This document shows, in pieces, positions 62,566-64,000 of a DNA stretch of 64,000 nucleotides (its first letter is position 1; each line of letters starts with the position of its first letter). Below the pieces are notes generated by a model that was not told the origin of the DNA, searched no databases, and saw only the letters and a list, made by a program, of their open reading frames with translations. The stretch comes from Methanobrevibacter ruminantium (lineage in GTDB: Archaea; Methanobacteriota; Methanobacteria; Methanobacteriales; Methanobacteriaceae). The translations under genes and the position numbers were made by a program. The stretch is taken from contig SFKZ01000001.1 in assembly GCA_004553595.1 (NCBI GenBank), positions 186,001 to 250,000 on the forward strand. Direction: 5' to 3'.

Positions 62566-64000
62566 TTAATTTTTTGAGGCATCGATTAGGATACCCTTTT
62601 GACCGACATAATCTCCCATACCATTAATAGCTATTTTTTCCAAGTCCACTACACTATAATCTATCTTTTCAATAGAGTAATCTTTTCCTTCAATAAGTGT
62701 TTCATCCCCATCCTTAACAGTTAAATGGTCTCCATCAAGTTTTGCTTTGGTTTTCTTCATGTTTTTCTTAATTTCAAAATTAACGAATTTGGTTCCATGG
62801 TATATGCCCAGTCCCTTTATTTCGCACTTGGCAGTACCAATTGATAGGTTGTCATGATATTTTACTTCAAAATCAAGGCCTTTAATAAGTTTTTTACCAT
62901 CAAAGCTTACTTTAATCTTTGGAATTCCTATTGCTTTACCGGTATAAGGACGATCTTCAACTCCTTCCACTATTGCATCGTTGATGTCATGTTTTCCAGC
63001 CCTTTCGCTGAATATGTTTGTATCATAAACATATTCTATGAATCTTTCGGTGTTCTTTCCATCATGGAATTCGACTATATCATTGTATTTTTCAATGTTT
63101 TCCTCGCTATGATTTCCATAATAATTCTTTGAAATCAATTCCCCAAGGCTTTCATAATCATATGCAATGTCTGCAAATGCATTATCATCATTCAATTTCA
63201 AATCTATACCTAGATTTTCAAGGCACATTTCCTTTTCCATCCAAGCGAAAATTACATTGGCTCCTCTATAGAATGCGTCGTATGAGATTGAGGAGTAATC
63301 GGTTATTAGCAAACGGGTGTTTTTCAATAATTCATCATAACTGTACTCAGTTGGCATATATTTATCCAAATCAGTTTCTCCAAAGATTGCATTCACTAAA
63401 GGGTGAGGAATGAATACTATCTTATCTTTTAAATCATCAGGCACACATTCAATGATATTTTTTGAAAAATTATAGTATGTTGAATTTAGAGTGTCATCTC
63501 TTATGGTAGAATATTCGAAGTTTCTTGAGGTTGGCATGATGAGAATCTTATCGGCATCATCATTTTGAATGGAATGATCAAATTTAGGAAGTCCACATTT
63601 AATCAAATCTTGCCTATCAAAATTTCCATCTTCTATAAAATGATTTGCCTCGGTTTCAGATGAAACAACCACATAGGAATTATCACCGAATCCTCCACCT
63701 TTTTCAAAGTCCCATCTACCTTTTAGGGAATATGCGTACATGACTCCATGTTGTAGGAAAATGTAGTAATAATCCTTCCAGTACTGTCTTTTGCGTGTCA
63801 ATGCATTATATGTTGTCAGATCAATCACATGGTTTATTGATTCTGTAGTAATGAATGCTTTTGCATTAAAGTACTCATAGTAATGTTTTTTGGAATATTT
63901 CTCGATTAGGTTCTTCCTATACTTTTCAGGAACTTCCTTTTGAAATTCGCTGTCTTTGCTAAGTATGAAATAGACATTTTCCCAGCCATCATCAATCAAT
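62566..64000 (-). CDS. TagF-like CDP-glycerol glycerophosphotransferase with C-terminal Ig-like repeats (partial)
   Basis: The gene enters from the right edge; 477 residues are visible. The first 330 match the glycerophosphotransferase (TagF/TagB) domain: FLQHGVMYAYSL, VVVSSETEANHF, GLPKFDH, IPHPL and ITDYSSISYDAFYRG. From about 345 on, two copies of a surface-type beta domain follow (YTGKAIGIPKIKVSFDGKKL, then GLGIYHG and a degenerate second copy). In bacteria TagF polymerises wall teichoic acid; a pseudomurein archaeon would use it for a glycerol-phosphate polymer. The start is not in the window. Confidence 0.85.
   Translation of the reverse strand, partial: LIDDGWENVYFILSKDSEFQKEVPEKYRKNLIEKYSKKHYYEYFNAKAFITTESINHVIDLTTYNALTRKRQYWKDYYYIFLQHGVMYAYSLKGRWDFEKGGGFGDNSYVVVSSETEANHFIEDGNFDRQDLIKCGLPKFDHSIQNDDADKILIMPTSRNFEYSTIRDDTLNSTYYNFSKNIIECVPDDLKDKIVFIPHPLVNAIFGETDLDKYMPTEYSYDELLKNTRLLITDYSSISYDAFYRGANVIFAWMEKEMCLENLGIDLKLNDDNAFADIAYDYESLGELISKNYYGNHSEENIEKYNDIVEFHDGKNTERFIEYVYDTNIFSERAGKHDINDAIVEGVEDRPYTGKAIGIPKIKVSFDGKKLIKGLDFEVKYHDNLSIGTAKCEIKGLGIYHGTKFVNFEIKKNMKKTKAKLDGDHLTVKDGDETLIEGKDYSIEKIDYSVVDLEKIAINGMGDYVGQKGILIDASKN

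Overview
The window is low-GC archaeal DNA and most resembles a Methanobrevibacter-type methanogen (Methanobacteriales). The evidence is a methanogenesis marker protein 11, a CoM/CoB thiol:fumarate reductase subunit, an archaeal histone, the small subunit of DNA polymerase D, an Orc1/Cdc6 protein, beta-helix adhesin-like surface proteins, and a TagF-like glycerophosphotransferase at the right edge. Species cannot be fixed from the sequence alone.

Layout. 0-8.3 kb is metabolic core: ribH, methanogenesis marker 11, dusB, a wrecked UbiB/AarF kinase gene, ribB under an FMN riboswitch, tfrA and a 5'-deoxyadenosine deaminase. 8.3-22 kb is accessory: a 1 kb gene-free stretch with a pseudoknot-like fold, an AAA ATPase behind duplicated palindromes, and a defence-like block made of a nuclease/DUF2075 helicase converging on a PLD-SF2 helicase-DUF3427/NUDIX pair. 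It also holds a family of small secreted proteins, a DUF4143 remnant, and a PD-(D/E)XK-like gene with a decayed tandem copy. 22-25.6 kb holds the histone and hisG-FAH-small membrane protein-pyrB, where pyrB appears to start with AUA. 25.6-26.6 kb is a HEPN two-gene unit with a broken paralogue. 26.9-36 kb carries an FtsX-type ABC exporter, a membrane phosphodiesterase, an MgtE-like transporter with a PhoU/TrkA-C protein, and a CobJ-like protein. 37-45 kb holds polymerase D small subunit, an aldolase, trmO and two divergent adhesin-like genes. 45-51.7 kb has an ExbB-like three-gene operon, a broken Panacea gene, UPF0147, HIRAN, ARPP-1, cbiB and DUF2299. 51.7-53.9 kb is very likely a replication origin next to orc1/cdc6. 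54-64 kb holds two pilin-like membrane proteins, a DUF35 protein, a two-domain CbiX with a His-rich insert, a cytosine deaminase, a GNAT protein, thiL, amrS, a frameshifted acyltransferase and the partial TagF-like gene.

Three signals run across genes. First, five hairpin elements, four of them starting at or one base after a stop codon, share flanks that covary (CAAG/CTTG against CCAG/CTGG). Second, a 13-mer resembling the Methanothermobacter mini-ORB recurs in the origin and also, exactly, upstream of pyrB and upstream of the HIRAN gene. Third, recent decay is common: the UbiB, PD-(D/E)XK-like, HEPN-partner, Panacea and acyltransferase genes all read through only if frameshifts are restored, and several intergenic regions carry fresh 40-80 bp tandem duplications.
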